64,000 nucleotides of DNA from JAAXIE01 sp965204245 (lineage in GTDB: Bacteria > Chloroflexota > Dehalococcoidia > Lucifugimonadales > JAAXIE01), in assembly GCA_965204245.1 (NCBI GenBank), contig CBDBED010000003.1, positions 248,001-312,000 on the forward strand, read 5' to 3'. The notes under the pieces were generated by a model that had not been told where the DNA came from, ran no database searches, and saw only the letters and a list, made by a program, of their open reading frames with translations. This document shows positions 53,848-62,948 of the stretch, in pieces. Position 1 is the stretch's first letter, and the number at the start of each line of letters is the position of its first letter. The translations under genes were made by a program, and so were the position numbers.

Positions 53848-55014
53848 ATGAAGGTTCACGAATACCAGGCCAAGGCCCTGATGGCCCTATACGGCGTACC
53901 TATCCCCAAGGGCCAGATTGCCTCCACACCCAGCGACGCCCGTAGCATCACCGAGGAGCTTGGCGGCCGCTCAGTCATCAAGGCCCAGGTGCACGCGGGA
54001 GCGCGGGGCAAGGCCGGGGGCATCATCCTCGCCAACACGCCCCAAGAGGCTGAAGGCGCCGCCGTCTCCTTGCTGGACAAGCAACTGGTGACGGCCCAGA
54101 CGGGCCCTGAGGGGGCCCCGGTACACCGTGTGCTGGTTGAGCAGACGGTCGATGTGGCCAAGGAACTGTATCTCGCAATCACCGTCGACCGCACGTATCG
54201 CGGCCCAGTCGTCATCGCCTGCGAGGCTGGAGGCATGGACATCGAAGAGGTGGCCAACACCTCTCCTGAGAAGATACTGCGCGAGGGTGTGGACCCGCTG
54301 ATTGGCTTCCAAGGGTTCCAGGGGCGCCGTCTGGCCGAAGGAATCGGCTTGGACCGGGCGCAGTCCAGGCAGGCCAGCGACATCATATCCGGGCTCACTC
54401 GCCTGTTTGACGACATGGACTGCTCCCTAGTGGAAATCAACCCCCTCGTAGTCACTGCCGACGGCAGCCTGCTGGCCCTCGACGGCAAGGTCAGCTTGGA
54501 CGACGATGCGGTCTTCCGGCACCCGGAAGCTCAGGAACTGCGCGACCCGGAGCAGGAAGACCCGTTGGAAAGCCAAGCCATCGACGCGGGCATCGCCTAC
54601 GTCAAGCTGGACGGCGACGTTGGCTGCTTGGTCAACGGGGCTGGGCTTGCCATGGCCACCATGGATGTAATCAAGGGCGCGGGCATGAGCCCCGCCAATT
54701 TCCTTGATGTAGGCGGCGGGGCCAGTGTGGAAAAGGTGGCCCAAGCCTGCCGTCTCATGCTCTCCGACCCCGACGTCAAGCGGGTGCTCCTGAACGTATT
54801 CGGCGGGATCTTGCGCTGCGACATCGCCGCAGCAGGCGTGATTCAAGCCTTCCGCGAGACCAATTGTGAGTTGCCCCTCTACGTCAGGATGCTGGGCACC
54901 AACGTGGACGAAGGCGCGGCCGCCCTACGGGACTCAGGGCTGGACGTCATCTTTTCCCAATCGCTGCTGGAAGTAGCCGCTGCTTTGACGGCCTCCTCTG
55001 AGTCCAAAGGATGA
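53848..55014 (+). CDS. sucC: Succinyl-CoA synthetase beta subunit (or related acyl-CoA ligase)
   Basis: The 388-residue protein begins MKVHEYQAKALMALYGVPIP, with the ATP-grasp domain (KAQVHAGARGKAGGIILA), the acidic metal site in LVEINPLVVT, and the nucleotide loop NVFGGILRCDIAA. It forms succinyl-CoA from succinate with ATP or GTP, together with SucD. Adjacent hydroxyacid dehydrogenase makes a malate-CoA ligase-like role another option, because the two families are similar. Confidence 0.88.
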   Translation: MKVHEYQAKALMALYGVPIPKGQIASTPSDARSITEELGGRSVIKAQVHAGARGKAGGIILANTPQEAEGAAVSLLDKQLVTAQTGPEGAPVHRVLVEQTVDVAKELYLAITVDRTYRGPVVIACEAGGMDIEEVANTSPEKILREGVDPLIGFQGFQGRRLAEGIGLDRAQSRQASDIISGLTRLFDDMDCSLVEINPLVVTADGSLLALDGKVSLDDDAVFRHPEAQELRDPEQEDPLESQAIDAGIAYVKLDGDVGCLVNGAGLAMATMDVIKGAGMSPANFLDVGGGASVEKVAQACRLMLSDPDVKRVLLNVFGGILRCDIAAAGVIQAFRETNCELPLYVRMLGTNVDEGAAALRDSGLDVIFSQSLLEVAAALTASSESKG

Positions 55015-55033
55015 TGCGAGGAACGGGTCGCAC

Positions 55034-55921
55034 GTGAGCATTCTGGTTGGCGAGAATACCCGGCTGATCGTACAGGGCATTACTGGTCAGGAAGGCAGCT
55101 TCCACGCCCGCGCCTGCAAGGCCTATGGCACCAACTTGGTAGCTGGCGTGACCCCCGGCCGTGGCGGCCAGACTTTCGACGACACCGTCCCCGTGTTCGA
55201 CTCCATGGACGAAGCTGTAGCCGAGACCGGTGCCAACACATCCCTGATTTTCGTGCCCCCGCCCTTTGCCGCCGAGGCAATCATCGAGGCCGTCCTTTCA
55301 GGTGTGGACCTAGTCATCTGCATCACCGAGGGTGTGCCCGTGATGGACACGGTGCGGGTCGTTCGCTTCATCGAGCACCGCCCCGTCACTCTCATCGGCC
55401 CCAACTGCCCCGGCCTGATAACCCCGGCCGCCCGCTGCAAGGTGGGCATCATGCCCGGCGCCATCCACATGCCCGGTCGCATGGGGCTGGTGTCCCGCAG
55501 TGGCACTCTCACCTACGAGGCAGTGGGGCAACTTACGACCCTCGGCATCGGGCAGACCACCTGCGTCGGCGTTGGTGGCGACCCTTTGGTGGGCACGGGA
55601 TTCGTTGACGTGCTGAGGCGGTTCCAAGATGACCCGGAAACCGAGATGGTCACCCTCATCGGCGAGATCGGCGGCACCATGGAACAGGAGGCCGCGGAGT
55701 TCATCCGCACCGAGATGACCAAGCCCGTCGCCGCCCTCATCGCCGGTGCCACCGCCCCGCAGGGGAAGCGCATGGGCCACGCTGGCGCGGTCATCACCGG
55801 CGAGGCCGCCACCGCCACCGCCAAGACCGAAGCCCTCCGCCAAGCCGGTGCCCGCATCATCCCCACGCCCGCCCACATAGGCGTCACCGTGAAGGCGATG
55901 ATGGATGGTTCAGAACGGTGA
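55034..55921 (+). CDS. sucD: Succinyl-CoA synthetase alpha subunit (or related acyl-CoA ligase)
   Basis: This 295-residue subunit has VQGITGQEGSFHARA (CoA-binding Rossmann domain), GPNCPGLITPAARCKVGIMP, and the phosphohistidine in GKRMGHAGAVI. It transfers phosphate to succinate to make the thioester. The start is GTG 55034, 19 bases after sucC. With sucC it makes the functional enzyme. Confidence 0.9.
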   Translation: MSILVGENTRLIVQGITGQEGSFHARACKAYGTNLVAGVTPGRGGQTFDDTVPVFDSMDEAVAETGANTSLIFVPPPFAAEAIIEAVLSGVDLVICITEGVPVMDTVRVVRFIEHRPVTLIGPNCPGLITPAARCKVGIMPGAIHMPGRMGLVSRSGTLTYEAVGQLTTLGIGQTTCVGVGGDPLVGTGFVDVLRRFQDDPETEMVTLIGEIGGTMEQEAAEFIRTEMTKPVAALIAGATAPQGKRMGHAGAVITGEAATATAKTEALRQAGARIIPTPAHIGVTVKAMMDGSER

Positions 55922-56144
55922 TCGTTGTTGACTAATGCCGAGCACGCAGCAATCTCAAAGTCAAGTTCTCTCTGGCTCGTGGTATGCTTAATGGTATAGT
56001 TTGCATATAGGTCCACCAAGCTTGGCTGAGGAACGAGTCCGCATCGCTGGATCTTGCTTGCCTAGAATGGTAGCCTCCTCTACCCATTGTGGATGCTTCG
56101 GCTCTATAGATGCAGATTCGTAGGGACTAGGAAGGCGGTCTTCT

Positions 56145-56414
56145 ATGGCAGTTGCGAAAAACGACGAAGGCAGTGTTCTTTCCGACAGATTTCCTAATGA
56201 GCTGGCGTTCTGGCACGCCCATCAAGGGGAGTTGATTAACCGGTATCCAGGGAAATTCCTAATCATTAGAGGTGAAGCCGTATCCCGAGTGCTGAACACT
56301 CTTGAAGACTTGATCGTGGCAGAACAGGAAGAGCTAAGTGCCGACCCCGGATTGGTCTGCTCGACGCACTCAGTGGAACCAGTGATAAATCCCTACATTG
56401 AGGCCTCTGCGTAG
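56145..56414 (+). CDS. DUF5678-like small protein
   Basis: The 89-residue protein has the short pattern FWHAHQGELINRYPGKFLII that recalls DUF5678 (W...ELL.kYpGkwIAi), followed by a helix. Such proteins have no known function but often lie beside retropepsin-like aspartyl protease genes, as here. Its TAG stop overlaps the next gene's GTG (taGTG), so the pair is translationally coupled. An SD (AGGAAGGCGG) precedes the ATG. Confidence 0.65.
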   Translation: MAVAKNDEGSVLSDRFPNELAFWHAHQGELINRYPGKFLIIRGEAVSRVLNTLEDLIVAEQEELSADPGLVCSTHSVEPVINPYIEASA

Positions 56415-56835
56415 TGCCCAAGTTCATGGGGCACATTGGTCCGTACGGACCAATGGTGGATGTTCGACTATGGCCAACAAGGAAAAATGCGCAACCTGTT
56501 GACGGTATAGGTCTCATAGATACTGGGGCCTCCCACACCTCGATAGACGAGCAAACTGCTGACCTTATCAATTCACTGAGTTGACAGTACCTACTGGGGC
56601 ACTGTCGTATGGGGCTCACGGAGCCCGCCAGCAAAGAGTGTTCATAGCAAGGTTGGAGATTACGTCTCTTCAGGGATACTCTCAAACCTTGCAAGTGACT
56701 GTATTCAATGGGCGCGGCACGCCCGCTGACAATCCGCTGACCCCGTTCATCGCCCTAATTGGTCGAGATATCCTAAAACAGGGATGTCTGAACTACGATG
56801 GCGCCGCTGGAACTTTCAGCCTAGAGTTGCCTTGA
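56414..56835 (+). pseudogene. Retropepsin-like aspartyl protease gene with one frameshift
   Basis: From GTG 56414 the first frame reads VPKFMGHIGPYGPMVDVRL and GIGLIDTGASHTSIDEQTAD, with the catalytic D-T-G-A of a retroviral-type aspartyl protease, and ends at TGA 56579. A second frame continues FTELTVPTGALSYGAHGARQ through LIGRDILKQGCLNYDGAAG. In the second half the G-R-D-I-L match is typical. The shift lies near 56565-56578. It is either a one-base sequence or real deletion, or a programmed frameshift. The last is speculative. Confidence 0.65.
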
Positions 56836-57017
56836 GGCTAGTGCCCCGAATCTGCGACGGTTAATTGAGGGTGAACGGCCAGCAACGTATCCAGTCACAA
56901 CGGACTGTGAGTGTGTTGTTGTATCACGTTGTGTGAATGGCCCCCAATGCCTTTTGCCTGCCCAGTACAGGCGCACGAAGCCGAATGATTCCGGCCTCGT
57001 GGGTCAAAAGTAGCTGG

Positions 57018-57046
57018 TTGACAGCCCCCACCCCATCGTTTACAAA
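57018..57046 (+). promoter_or_regulatory. Possible sigma-70 promoter for the 3-hydroxyanthranilate dioxygenase gene
   Basis: TTGACA at 57018-57023, a 17-base spacer, then TACAAA at 57041-57046, 52 bases before the start codon. Confidence 0.45.
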
Positions 57047-57098
57047 GGTTTCAGGAGCCTGTCCCAGTTCTCTTCGCTCTCACGCAGGAGGCTATGCC

Positions 57099-57632
57099 AT
57101 GGCCAGCACCATGACCCCGTTCAACCTGAAGGCTTGGATTGATGAGCACCGCGACCTGCTGAAGCCGCCCGTCGGCGCGGAGATGGTCTGGAAGGACTCG
57201 GAGTTCATCATCATGGTCATCGGCGGCCCCAATGCCCGGCGCGACTTCCACATTGACCCTGCCGATGAGTTCTTCTACCAGCTCGAAGGCGACATCGCCT
57301 TGGAGTACATCGACAGCGACGGCCAGCGCCAGAAGGCTGAAATCAAGCAGGGCGACGTATTCCTGCTGCCCGCCAACGTGCCCCACTCACCCCAGCGCGG
57401 CGAGAACACCGTGGGCTTGGTTGTGGAGCGCGTGCGTGCGCCCGAAGAGCCTGAGAAGTTCGCTTGGTACTGCGAGAAGTGCAACGCCAAGATTTACGAA
57501 CTGAACCGGGGCAAAGACGAATTGCTGGTTGACCTGCGCAAGGCCAACGAACGGTACAACATCGATGACGAGATGCGCACCTGCGAGTCCTGCGGATATG
57601 TGCAGCCAGTGGCCACCGGCCCAAGGTTGTGA
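57099..57632 (+). CDS. nbaC: 3-hydroxyanthranilate 3,4-dioxygenase
   Basis: The ATG 57099 with GGAGG eight bases upstream gives 177 residues. The cupin iron site appears in RRDFHIDPADEFFYQLEGD (His and Glu) and VPHSPQRG (His). Two CxxC pairs (CEKC, CESC) form the rubredoxin-like site of the bacterial enzyme. It opens the ring of 3-hydroxyanthranilate to make aminocarboxymuconate semialdehyde, for tryptophan breakdown or quinolinate. No other kynurenine-route gene is intact nearby except the distant cyclase family gene. Confidence 0.93.
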   Translation: MASTMTPFNLKAWIDEHRDLLKPPVGAEMVWKDSEFIIMVIGGPNARRDFHIDPADEFFYQLEGDIALEYIDSDGQRQKAEIKQGDVFLLPANVPHSPQRGENTVGLVVERVRAPEEPEKFAWYCEKCNAKIYELNRGKDELLVDLRKANERYNIDDEMRTCESCGYVQPVATGPRL

Positions 57633-57742
57633 GCCGAGGCTGCCGATAAAGACAGGTCCAGGCAGCGCGGCGTGGCCGTCAGTGCTGACACCGCCCGGAT
57701 GACCAGCATGGTGAGAGACCTGGGTGGAGGAGGTGGGCTGTA

Positions 57743-59269
57743 ATGGAAACTACGACGGCCCACAGGGTTCAGGTAGCAGAGCTTTACGACAGAGTGCTGG
57801 GCCAGCGCCAGCTTATTCTTGCCAGCAACCGCGGCCCCGTGGAATACCAGTACACCCCAGACGGGCGTCAGGAAGCGCGCCGCGGCAGCGGTGGCGTTGT
57901 CACTGCCTTGAACTCCATTACCCAGATAGCCGACTTCACTTGGGTCGCCGGTGCCATGAGCGAGGGCGACCGTCGCGCTTGGGAAGCCTCCGGTGGCCAG
58001 CCCCTGCGCTCCCCGCTGCCGGGGCACCGCGTCAACGTGCGGTTCGTTTCCACTCCGCGGCGCGTCTACCACAAGTACTACAACGTCTTCTGCAACCCCC
58101 TTCTCTGGTTCCTGCAACACTACATGTGGAACTCCCCGTACAACCCCAACATCGATGCCACGGTGTACGACGCTTGGGACGACGGATACGTCCCGGTGAA
58201 CCAAGCCTTCACCCAAGCCGTGGTCGACCAGATAGAGGCAGCCCCCGAACCCCCGGTGGTGGTGCTGCACGACTATCACCTCTATCTCGCCCCCGCCATG
58301 GTGCGCGAAAAGGCCCCCGAGTCCATCATCCAGCATTTCTCCCATATACCGTGGCCAGCAGTGCGGTACTGGGAGCTTCTGCCAGCCTACATGCTGGAGG
58401 GAATCTGCTACGGGCTTTGCGGTGCCGACATACTCGGTTTCCAGACTCCCAGCGACGCGAGGAATTTCCTCGACACCTGCGAGTGGGTGCTGCCCGATGT
58501 ACAGGTGGACCATGCAGGTCAATCAGTCCGGCTCCACGGCCGCACCACCTACGTCCGCTCCTACCCCGTCTCCATCAACGTGGACGAGATACGGCGCATG
58601 GCCTCCGGGCCGCGGGCCTTGGACTATGAGCGGCAGTTGCGGGAAGAGTGCGGCGAACTCACCATCATGCGGGTCGACCGGGCCGAACCCAGCAAGAACG
58701 TTGTCCGCGGCTTCCGCGCCTACGACCTGCTGCTCAACCGCCACCCGGAACTCAAGGGCAGAGTGGTGTTCCTCGCCTTCCTCGTGCCCTCCCGCACCCA
58801 CATACGCCAGTACCAGCGCTACATGGAAGAAATACGCCAGATCATCGACCAGATAAACACCACCCACGGCACCGAAGACTGGACGCCCATCCGCACCTAT
58901 CTGGAGAACAACTACACCCAAGCCATCGCCGGCATGAAGCTGTATGATGTGCTGCTGGTGAACTCTGTCATCGACGGCATGAATCTGGTCGCCAAGGAAG
59001 GCCCCGTGGTGAATACCCGCGACGGTGTGCTGGTGCTCTCCGTGGGAGCCGGAGCCCACCGCGAGCTTTCGGGTGGCGCCCTGTCCGTATCGCCCGCCGA
59101 CATCGAGGGCACCATGCAGGCCATGTACCAAGGCCTGACCATGAGCCCCGAGGAGCGGGCCGACAGAGCGCAACGCTTGAAGACCACCGTGGAAGAAAGG
59201 GACAATCTCAACTGGCTGGGTTCCCAGCTACAGGATATCGAGACACTATTGCTGCAAGGGAGTGAATGA
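57743..59269 (+). CDS. otsA: Trehalose-6-phosphate synthase
   Basis: This GT20 enzyme has 508 residues. LILASNRGPVEY at the start, VVVLHDYHLYLAPAMVR (usually HDYHL), DILGFQTPSDARNFL, RVDRAEPSKNVVRGFRAYD and the C-terminal SVIDGMNLVAKEGP are the GT20 motifs. It makes trehalose-6-phosphate from a UDP- or GDP-glucose donor and glucose-6-phosphate. The next trehalose gene, otsB, is 1.6 kb away in opposite orientation, with two unrelated genes between. Confidence 0.93.
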   Translation: METTTAHRVQVAELYDRVLGQRQLILASNRGPVEYQYTPDGRQEARRGSGGVVTALNSITQIADFTWVAGAMSEGDRRAWEASGGQPLRSPLPGHRVNVRFVSTPRRVYHKYYNVFCNPLLWFLQHYMWNSPYNPNIDATVYDAWDDGYVPVNQAFTQAVVDQIEAAPEPPVVVLHDYHLYLAPAMVREKAPESIIQHFSHIPWPAVRYWELLPAYMLEGICYGLCGADILGFQTPSDARNFLDTCEWVLPDVQVDHAGQSVRLHGRTTYVRSYPVSINVDEIRRMASGPRALDYERQLREECGELTIMRVDRAEPSKNVVRGFRAYDLLLNRHPELKGRVVFLAFLVPSRTHIRQYQRYMEEIRQIIDQINTTHGTEDWTPIRTYLENNYTQAIAGMKLYDVLLVNSVIDGMNLVAKEGPVVNTRDGVLVLSVGAGAHRELSGGALSVSPADIEGTMQAMYQGLTMSPEERADRAQRLKTTVEERDNLNWLGSQLQDIETLLLQGSE

Positions 59270-59270
59270 C

Positions 59271-60140
59271 ATGACGATGGCCCAAGGAATCCCCAGTTTT
59301 GAACAGCGGTTGGACAACCTGCGAGCCGAGTCCCAGCAGTTCCAAGACTACCTGTCCGCCCTCCCCGCCGAGTCCTGGAACGCCCAGAGCGCCTGCGATT
59401 TGTGGGAAGTCGGCCATGTCGTCGCCCATCTGGTGGGTGTGGCCGAGTTCTATGCCACCACGGTGGAGCGCGGCATCGAGGGCAACGTGGACACGCTGCC
59501 GGGCCGTGCCCCGGCTGGCTCCCAGACCGGGGCAACCTCCCACGAGGGCATCCACCAGCGGGCATTGGCTGCCCGTGAACAGTTGGGAGGGGAAGTCGTG
59601 ACGGAGTTGGCTGCCCAGAGCGACCGCCTCATCAACGTCCTCGCCAACCTGAAGCCCGACGAACACCCCAAGCCCTGCTACCATCCCGGCGGCTATGTGC
59701 CCGCAGGCAATTTCGTCGACATGCGCTTCAAGGAACTGGGTCTCCACGACTGGGACATCAAGTCCCGGCTGGAGTCCGGCTACCACATGCTGCCAGCCAG
59801 CATGCCCTCCATGATCATCCTGATAGAGAACTCCTTCGCCTCGGGCTCCCTCCCCTACGCCTTCTGGCCCGGCCCCAACTTGGACAAGCCCGTCCGCTAC
59901 CGGTTCAACGTCAGCAACCCGGTGGGGCTGAGCGCGGACATCGTGGTCGAGAGCGACAGGGTCCACTTGGAGAGTCCCCAAGGCGACGCCGACGTCACCT
60001 GCACTTGCGACACCGAGACCTTCCTGCTCATGTCCTACGGCAGACTCCCCTCCAACGAGGCCATCTCCAGCGGCCGACTGAAGGCCGAAGGCGACGCCAC
60101 CGCCATCGCCCGCTTCAGCGAGTGGTTCCGCGGGATTTAG
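59271..60140 (+). CDS. Maleylpyruvate isomerase-like (DinB/SCP2) family protein
   Basis: The ATG 59271 follows GGGAG with good spacing and lies 1 base after the otsA stop. In 289 residues it has a DinB-like helix bundle (WNAQSACDLWEVGHVVAHLVG) with metal-binding His in the VVAHLVG part, and a C-terminal SCP2-like part. Mycothiol-dependent maleylpyruvate isomerases have this two-part layout. No thiol or aromatic partner is adjacent, so the reaction is unknown. Confidence 0.75.
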   Translation: MTMAQGIPSFEQRLDNLRAESQQFQDYLSALPAESWNAQSACDLWEVGHVVAHLVGVAEFYATTVERGIEGNVDTLPGRAPAGSQTGATSHEGIHQRALAAREQLGGEVVTELAAQSDRLINVLANLKPDEHPKPCYHPGGYVPAGNFVDMRFKELGLHDWDIKSRLESGYHMLPASMPSMIILIENSFASGSLPYAFWPGPNLDKPVRYRFNVSNPVGLSADIVVESDRVHLESPQGDADVTCTCDTETFLLMSYGRLPSNEAISSGRLKAEGDATAIARFSEWFRGI

Positions 60141-60170
60141 GCTTCAAACTCGCCACCTGAAGGGGATACT

Positions 60171-60875
60171 ATGTCTGTGACGGAAGGCGCAAAGCCTAGG
60201 GGTAGCCAGCGTTGGCTCCAATTGGTCGTGAACCGCCGTCCGCAAGTGATAGACGGCGCTCTGGCTGGCTCCCTGCATCTTGAGCGTGGTGACACTATCA
60301 GATGGCTTTCGCCTCTGGAAGACGATGACCGTCCATTCAAGGAATACAGGGACGAAGAGTTCCTTCAACGGCTCGACATAAAGCTGGATCGGAAACCCTT
60401 GGCAGACTTCTGGCCGCCGGGAGGGCCACACTGGGACGGGCTGGCGCGTACCAAGAGCGGCCGATGTCTCCTCATCGAAGCCAAGGCCAACATCCCGGAA
60501 TTCGATAGCACTCCCTCTGCCGCCTCAGAAAGTTCGCGGAAGAAGATCAAATCCGCATTGGACGATACAAAGAAATTCCTAAGAGCTGGGAACAGAGCAG
60601 ATTGGACGAAGTGCTTCTACCAGTATGCCAACCGCCTAGCGCATCTCTATCTCTTGGAGGAATTGAACAAAGTCCCCGCCGCCTTGGTGTTCGTCTACTT
60701 CGTGGGTGACACCACAGTCCCCGGCAGAAAGCCGGTCTCGCGCGAGGGATGGGAGGCAGCCAACGACCTAGCCCTCAATCATCTGGCGGTACGGCCAAAT
60801 GCCCCGTGGATGCGGGAGAACGTCTTCGACGTGTTCATCGACGTCAATGACCTCAAAGACATCCCTTGGCCGTAG
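60171..60875 (+). CDS. Hypothetical protein with a PD-(D/E)XK nuclease-like core
   Basis: The 234-residue protein has WDGLARTKSGRCLLIEAKAN (Asp89, Glu103, Lys105), the D-x(13)-E-x-K arrangement of PD-(D/E)XK nucleases. A helix-rich half follows, with CFYQYANRLAHLYLLEEL. No other nuclease motif, methyltransferase or helicase gene is adjacent. I cannot name a family. It may be a stand-alone restriction-like or repair nuclease. It sits between the two trehalose genes. Confidence 0.6.
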   Translation: MSVTEGAKPRGSQRWLQLVVNRRPQVIDGALAGSLHLERGDTIRWLSPLEDDDRPFKEYRDEEFLQRLDIKLDRKPLADFWPPGGPHWDGLARTKSGRCLLIEAKANIPEFDSTPSAASESSRKKIKSALDDTKKFLRAGNRADWTKCFYQYANRLAHLYLLEELNKVPAALVFVYFVGDTTVPGRKPVSREGWEAANDLALNHLAVRPNAPWMRENVFDVFIDVNDLKDIPWP

Positions 60876-60893
60876 ACCTCACCGCTACCGTAT

Positions 60894-61700
60894 TCAGCCC
60901 TCCGCTTGCCCCGCCCACCAACCAAGAAACCCCTCCATCTCCCCCACGCTGGCAAGCGTGTAGTCAGCCAATTCCAGCAGCCCCGCCGGGCAGTCCTCCC
61001 CCAGCACCGCTACGTTGGTGCAACGGAACTCGCTGGACGCCGCGAGGACACGTGCCTCGCGGAACGCGTCGATGTCGGTCACGTCGTCGCCCGCAATAAG
61101 CCCCCAGCCCAACCCGTGACTCTGCACCAGCGAGCGCACTGCGGTCCCCTTGTTCACCGTCACCGGCGGCAGCACGTTGATGTGCGCCTTGCCCGTGAGC
61201 ACCCGCACCCGGCAATCGTCCTGCCCTTCGATCGCCTGCAACGCCATGTGCTCAATGGCTTGCGGATCAACTGAGTTGCGGTAGTGCACCGCAAAGGAGC
61301 AGGCCTTCTCCTCGATGATGGCATCCGTGCGTCCGCACTGTTCCTTTACCGCCTCCAACGCCCTCTCCACGTCCGCCTCATAAGGGGCCGCAGTCCGGTC
61401 AGTGAACACCCTCCCTTCCTGAATCCACTCCATCCCATGGTTCCCCACGTAGGTCAACTGCTCCAGCCCCACCATCCGCTTCCCATTGGCCGCTGGCCTG
61501 CCCGTCACTATGCACACCAACTCTAGCCTCGAAGCCAGCGTAGCCACGGCATCACGGATCGCTGGGCTGATGGTAGCCTCGTGAGGCAGTGGCACGATTT
61601 CCGACAGCGTCCCGTCGATATCAAGGAACAGGCCCGAAGCCGTCTCCGGATAGGGCGCGATGGCTTCTTCCAAGTTGGCTAGCAGGGACTTGGCGCTCAT
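60894..61700 (-). CDS. otsB: Trehalose-6-phosphate phosphatase
   Basis: The 268-residue HAD phosphatase has FLDIDGTLSEI (nucleophile Asp), IVTGRPA, VGNHGMEW, LIAGDDVTDIDAF and KGTAVRSL. This is the trehalose-phosphatase layout. It removes phosphate from trehalose-6-phosphate made by otsA, giving trehalose as a compatible solute. It is convergent with the nuclease-like gene and does not share an operon with otsA. Confidence 0.92.
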   Translation of the reverse strand: MSAKSLLANLEEAIAPYPETASGLFLDIDGTLSEIVPLPHEATISPAIRDAVATLASRLELVCIVTGRPAANGKRMVGLEQLTYVGNHGMEWIQEGRVFTDRTAAPYEADVERALEAVKEQCGRTDAIIEEKACSFAVHYRNSVDPQAIEHMALQAIEGQDDCRVRVLTGKAHINVLPPVTVNKGTAVRSLVQSHGLGWGLIAGDDVTDIDAFREARVLAASSEFRCTNVAVLGEDCPAGLLELADYTLASVGEMEGFLGWWAGQAEG

Positions 61701-61796
61701 GAGTTACCCCTCCTCCAGAGGCGGGAGTCTGTCCCCATGCTAGAATGCGCGCGAGTCTGGGGCAAGCCACCTTTCGAAAACAAGGAGACCGTCATC

Positions 61797-62825
61797 ATGC
61801 AGGGTCCCTTAAAGGGATTAGGAGTCGCCATAGGCAGCCGCCGGGACGTTTCCACCGAGGAGATCGTCTCCCTCGCCCAACTGGCCGACCGCCTCGGCTA
61901 TGCCAGCGTGTGGATTGGCGAGTCCTGGGGCCGCGATGCCTTCACCCTCCTCACAATGGTCGCCTGCCACACCACCAACGTGCGCCTCGGCACAGGCATC
62001 GTGCCCGTGTACAGCCGCACCCCCGCCCTGCTGGCCCAAACCGCAGCCTCGCTCGACGCCATTTCCCATGGCAGGGCCATCCTTGGCCTTGGCACCAGTG
62101 GCCGTATCGTCATCGAGCAGTGGCACGGCGAAAAGTTCGACCAACCCCTGCAGAGGACCCGCGAATACATCGAGATTATCCGCATGGCCTTGGCAGGTGA
62201 GCGGGTGAACTACGACGGCCACTTCTATCAGGTCCAGCGTTTCCGCATGGCCACCGAGCCAGCGCAGGAGCGTCTGCCCATCTATGTCGCCTCCCTCGGC
62301 CCCAAAAACCTCGAGCTTACCGGCCAGCTTGCCGATGGCTGGCTGCCCACTTGGGTGGACGTGCTCCGGCTGCCGGAGATGACCCAGCAGGTCGTGCAAC
62401 CAGCCCTAGCCGCAGGCCGCAGCGCATCCGAAATCACCGTCGCCCCTCAAGTGCTCGCCCTCGCAACCGACGATGAGGAAGAGGCGGCCCATGCCCGCAA
62501 CTTGGCCAAGGCCCACATGGCCTACTACGTCGGCGGCATGGGCACCTACTACTTTGACCTCTTCCAGCGCTATGGCTACGTGGACGAGTCGGTCCGCGTA
62601 CGGGAGGCCTGGGTTGCGGGCGACCGTGACCGGGCCGCTGAGTCCATCACCGACGAGATGCTCGACAACATAACAATCATCGGTGAACCCAGCGACTGCA
62701 TCCGCAAAATAGCCCGATACCGGCAGGCCGGGGCCGACATGCCAGTCCTGGCCCTGCCCCATGGGGCCACCACCGATGCCATGCACCGCACCCTCGAGGC
62801 CCTCGCCCCTGCGGTAACTGCCTAG
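61797..62825 (+). CDS. LLM-class (luciferase-like) F420-type oxidoreductase
   Basis: ATG 61797 behind AAGGAG gives 342 residues. LGVAIGSRRDVSTEEIVSLA, YASVWIGESWGRDAFTLLTM, VRLGTGIVPVYSRTPALLAQ, HGRAILGLGTSGRIVIEQWH and PIYVASLGPKNLELTGQLAD are LLM/F420 family motifs. It should oxidise or monooxygenate a small organic substrate with F420 or FMN. It is only distantly similar to the member at 40.2 kb. Confidence 0.9.
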   Translation: MQGPLKGLGVAIGSRRDVSTEEIVSLAQLADRLGYASVWIGESWGRDAFTLLTMVACHTTNVRLGTGIVPVYSRTPALLAQTAASLDAISHGRAILGLGTSGRIVIEQWHGEKFDQPLQRTREYIEIIRMALAGERVNYDGHFYQVQRFRMATEPAQERLPIYVASLGPKNLELTGQLADGWLPTWVDVLRLPEMTQQVVQPALAAGRSASEITVAPQVLALATDDEEEAAHARNLAKAHMAYYVGGMGTYYFDLFQRYGYVDESVRVREAWVAGDRDRAAESITDEMLDNITIIGEPSDCIRKIARYRQAGADMPVLALPHGATTDAMHRTLEALAPAVTA

Positions 62826-62886
62826 TCGTCCTCTTCCCTAAATATTGGTGCCTCAGCACTGATGTTTCCACACTGACATTTGCCGC

Positions 62887-62917
62887 TTGACAAAGCGTCG
62901 CCTTATGTTCTCCAATA
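62887..62917 (+). promoter_or_regulatory. Possible promoter for the SplB-like gene
   Basis: TTGACA at 62887-62892 is followed at about 18-20 bases by TCCAAT/CAATAA, a poor -10 match. The downstream gene has an AAAGGAG SD. Confidence 0.3.
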
Positions 62918-62948
62918 AGAACTACAGTTTCCTAAAGGAGAACAGACC

